The notes beneath the pieces are model-generated. The model saw only the letters and a list, made by a program, of their open reading frames with translations, was not told the DNA's origin and searched no databases. From an uncultured Erysipelotrichaceae bacterium (GTDB taxonomy: Bacteria > Bacillota_I > Bacilli_A > Erysipelotrichales > Erysipelotrichaceae), in contig CAMWMY010000077.1 of the NCBI GenBank assembly GCA_947175465.1, positions 1 through 6,269 on the forward strand: 6,269 nucleotides of DNA. Reading direction: 5' to 3'. Below, piece by piece: positions 6,194 to 6,269 of this stretch. The translations under genes were made by a program, and so were the position numbers. Positions within the stretch are counted from its first letter, which is position 1, and the number at the start of each line of letters is the position of its first letter.

Positions 6194-6269
6194 ATGATTA
6201 GAAGATTTATTTCTTATTATAAACCGCATAGGCGACTATTTATATTAGATATGTTAGCAGCTTTTGTAA
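6194..6269 (+). CDS. ABC transporter permease/ATP-binding protein, N-terminal fragment (runs off window)
   Basis: Only the first 25 codons are present. They begin MIRRFISYYKPHRRLF and continue ILDMLAAFV. The pattern of basic residues, YYKPH, then LFILDM leading into the first membrane helix is typical of fused permease-ATPase half-transporters (type I exporters of the MdlB/MsbA-like class) in low-GC Gram-positives. The start is supported by AGAGGTG 5 bases upstream and by the promoter after the terminator, so this is a new transcription unit. Neither the ATPase motifs nor the substrate can be judged from this fragment. Confidence -1.
   Translation, partial: MIRRFISYYKPHRRLFILDMLAAFV

Overview
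The window looks like a chromosomal housekeeping segment of a low-GC Gram-positive bacterium (Bacillota). All intact genes lie on the + strand. The DNA is AT-rich, ribosome binding sites are strong and AGGAGG-like, every recognised gene that ends here stops with TAA, and no in-frame TGA appears in them, so the ordinary bacterial code applies. The gene order RNase J / FtsK-SpoIIIE / two M16 peptidase-like genes is a shortened version of the Bacillus subtilis rnjB-tepA-spoIIIE-(ymfC-ymfD-ymfE)-ymfF-ymfH region. The style of the proteins suggests a member of the Erysipelotrichia or a related lineage, but that placement is inference.

Layout: 3-608 is the C-terminal part of an RNase J whose catalytic N-terminus lies outside the window. 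At 632-2893 is a membrane-anchored FtsK/SpoIIIE DNA translocase, read from the same transcript. After a 94-base gap with a plausible promoter and an unusual cluster of short repeats come two M16-family genes, ymfF-like (2988-4229) and ymfH-like (4222-5514), which overlap by 8 bases. The gap 5515-5713 is not empty in reading-frame terms. It holds a candidate 51-residue single-pass membrane protein (5542-5697) in the same frame as ymfH, plus a short leader-like stretch just before ssb. At 5714-6034 is a short single-stranded-DNA-binding protein without the usual acidic tail. A strong intrinsic terminator (6075-6120) closes the unit. A new promoter then leads into the first 25 codons of an ABC transporter (6194 to the window end).

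How the parts fit: RNase J acts in RNA decay and maturation, and FtsK pumps chromosomal DNA through the division septum. The two M16 proteins appear to form one enzyme with a split active site: the ymfH product has the zinc motif HFLEH and the ymfF product has the Arg/Tyr substrate-binding pair. No mobile element, CRISPR array, tRNA or rRNA was seen. The window is mostly ordinary core genome. The points worth a second look are the degenerate RNase J active-site motif, the complementary M16 pair, the small in-frame ORF after ymfH, the tailless SSB and the repeat-studded promoter.
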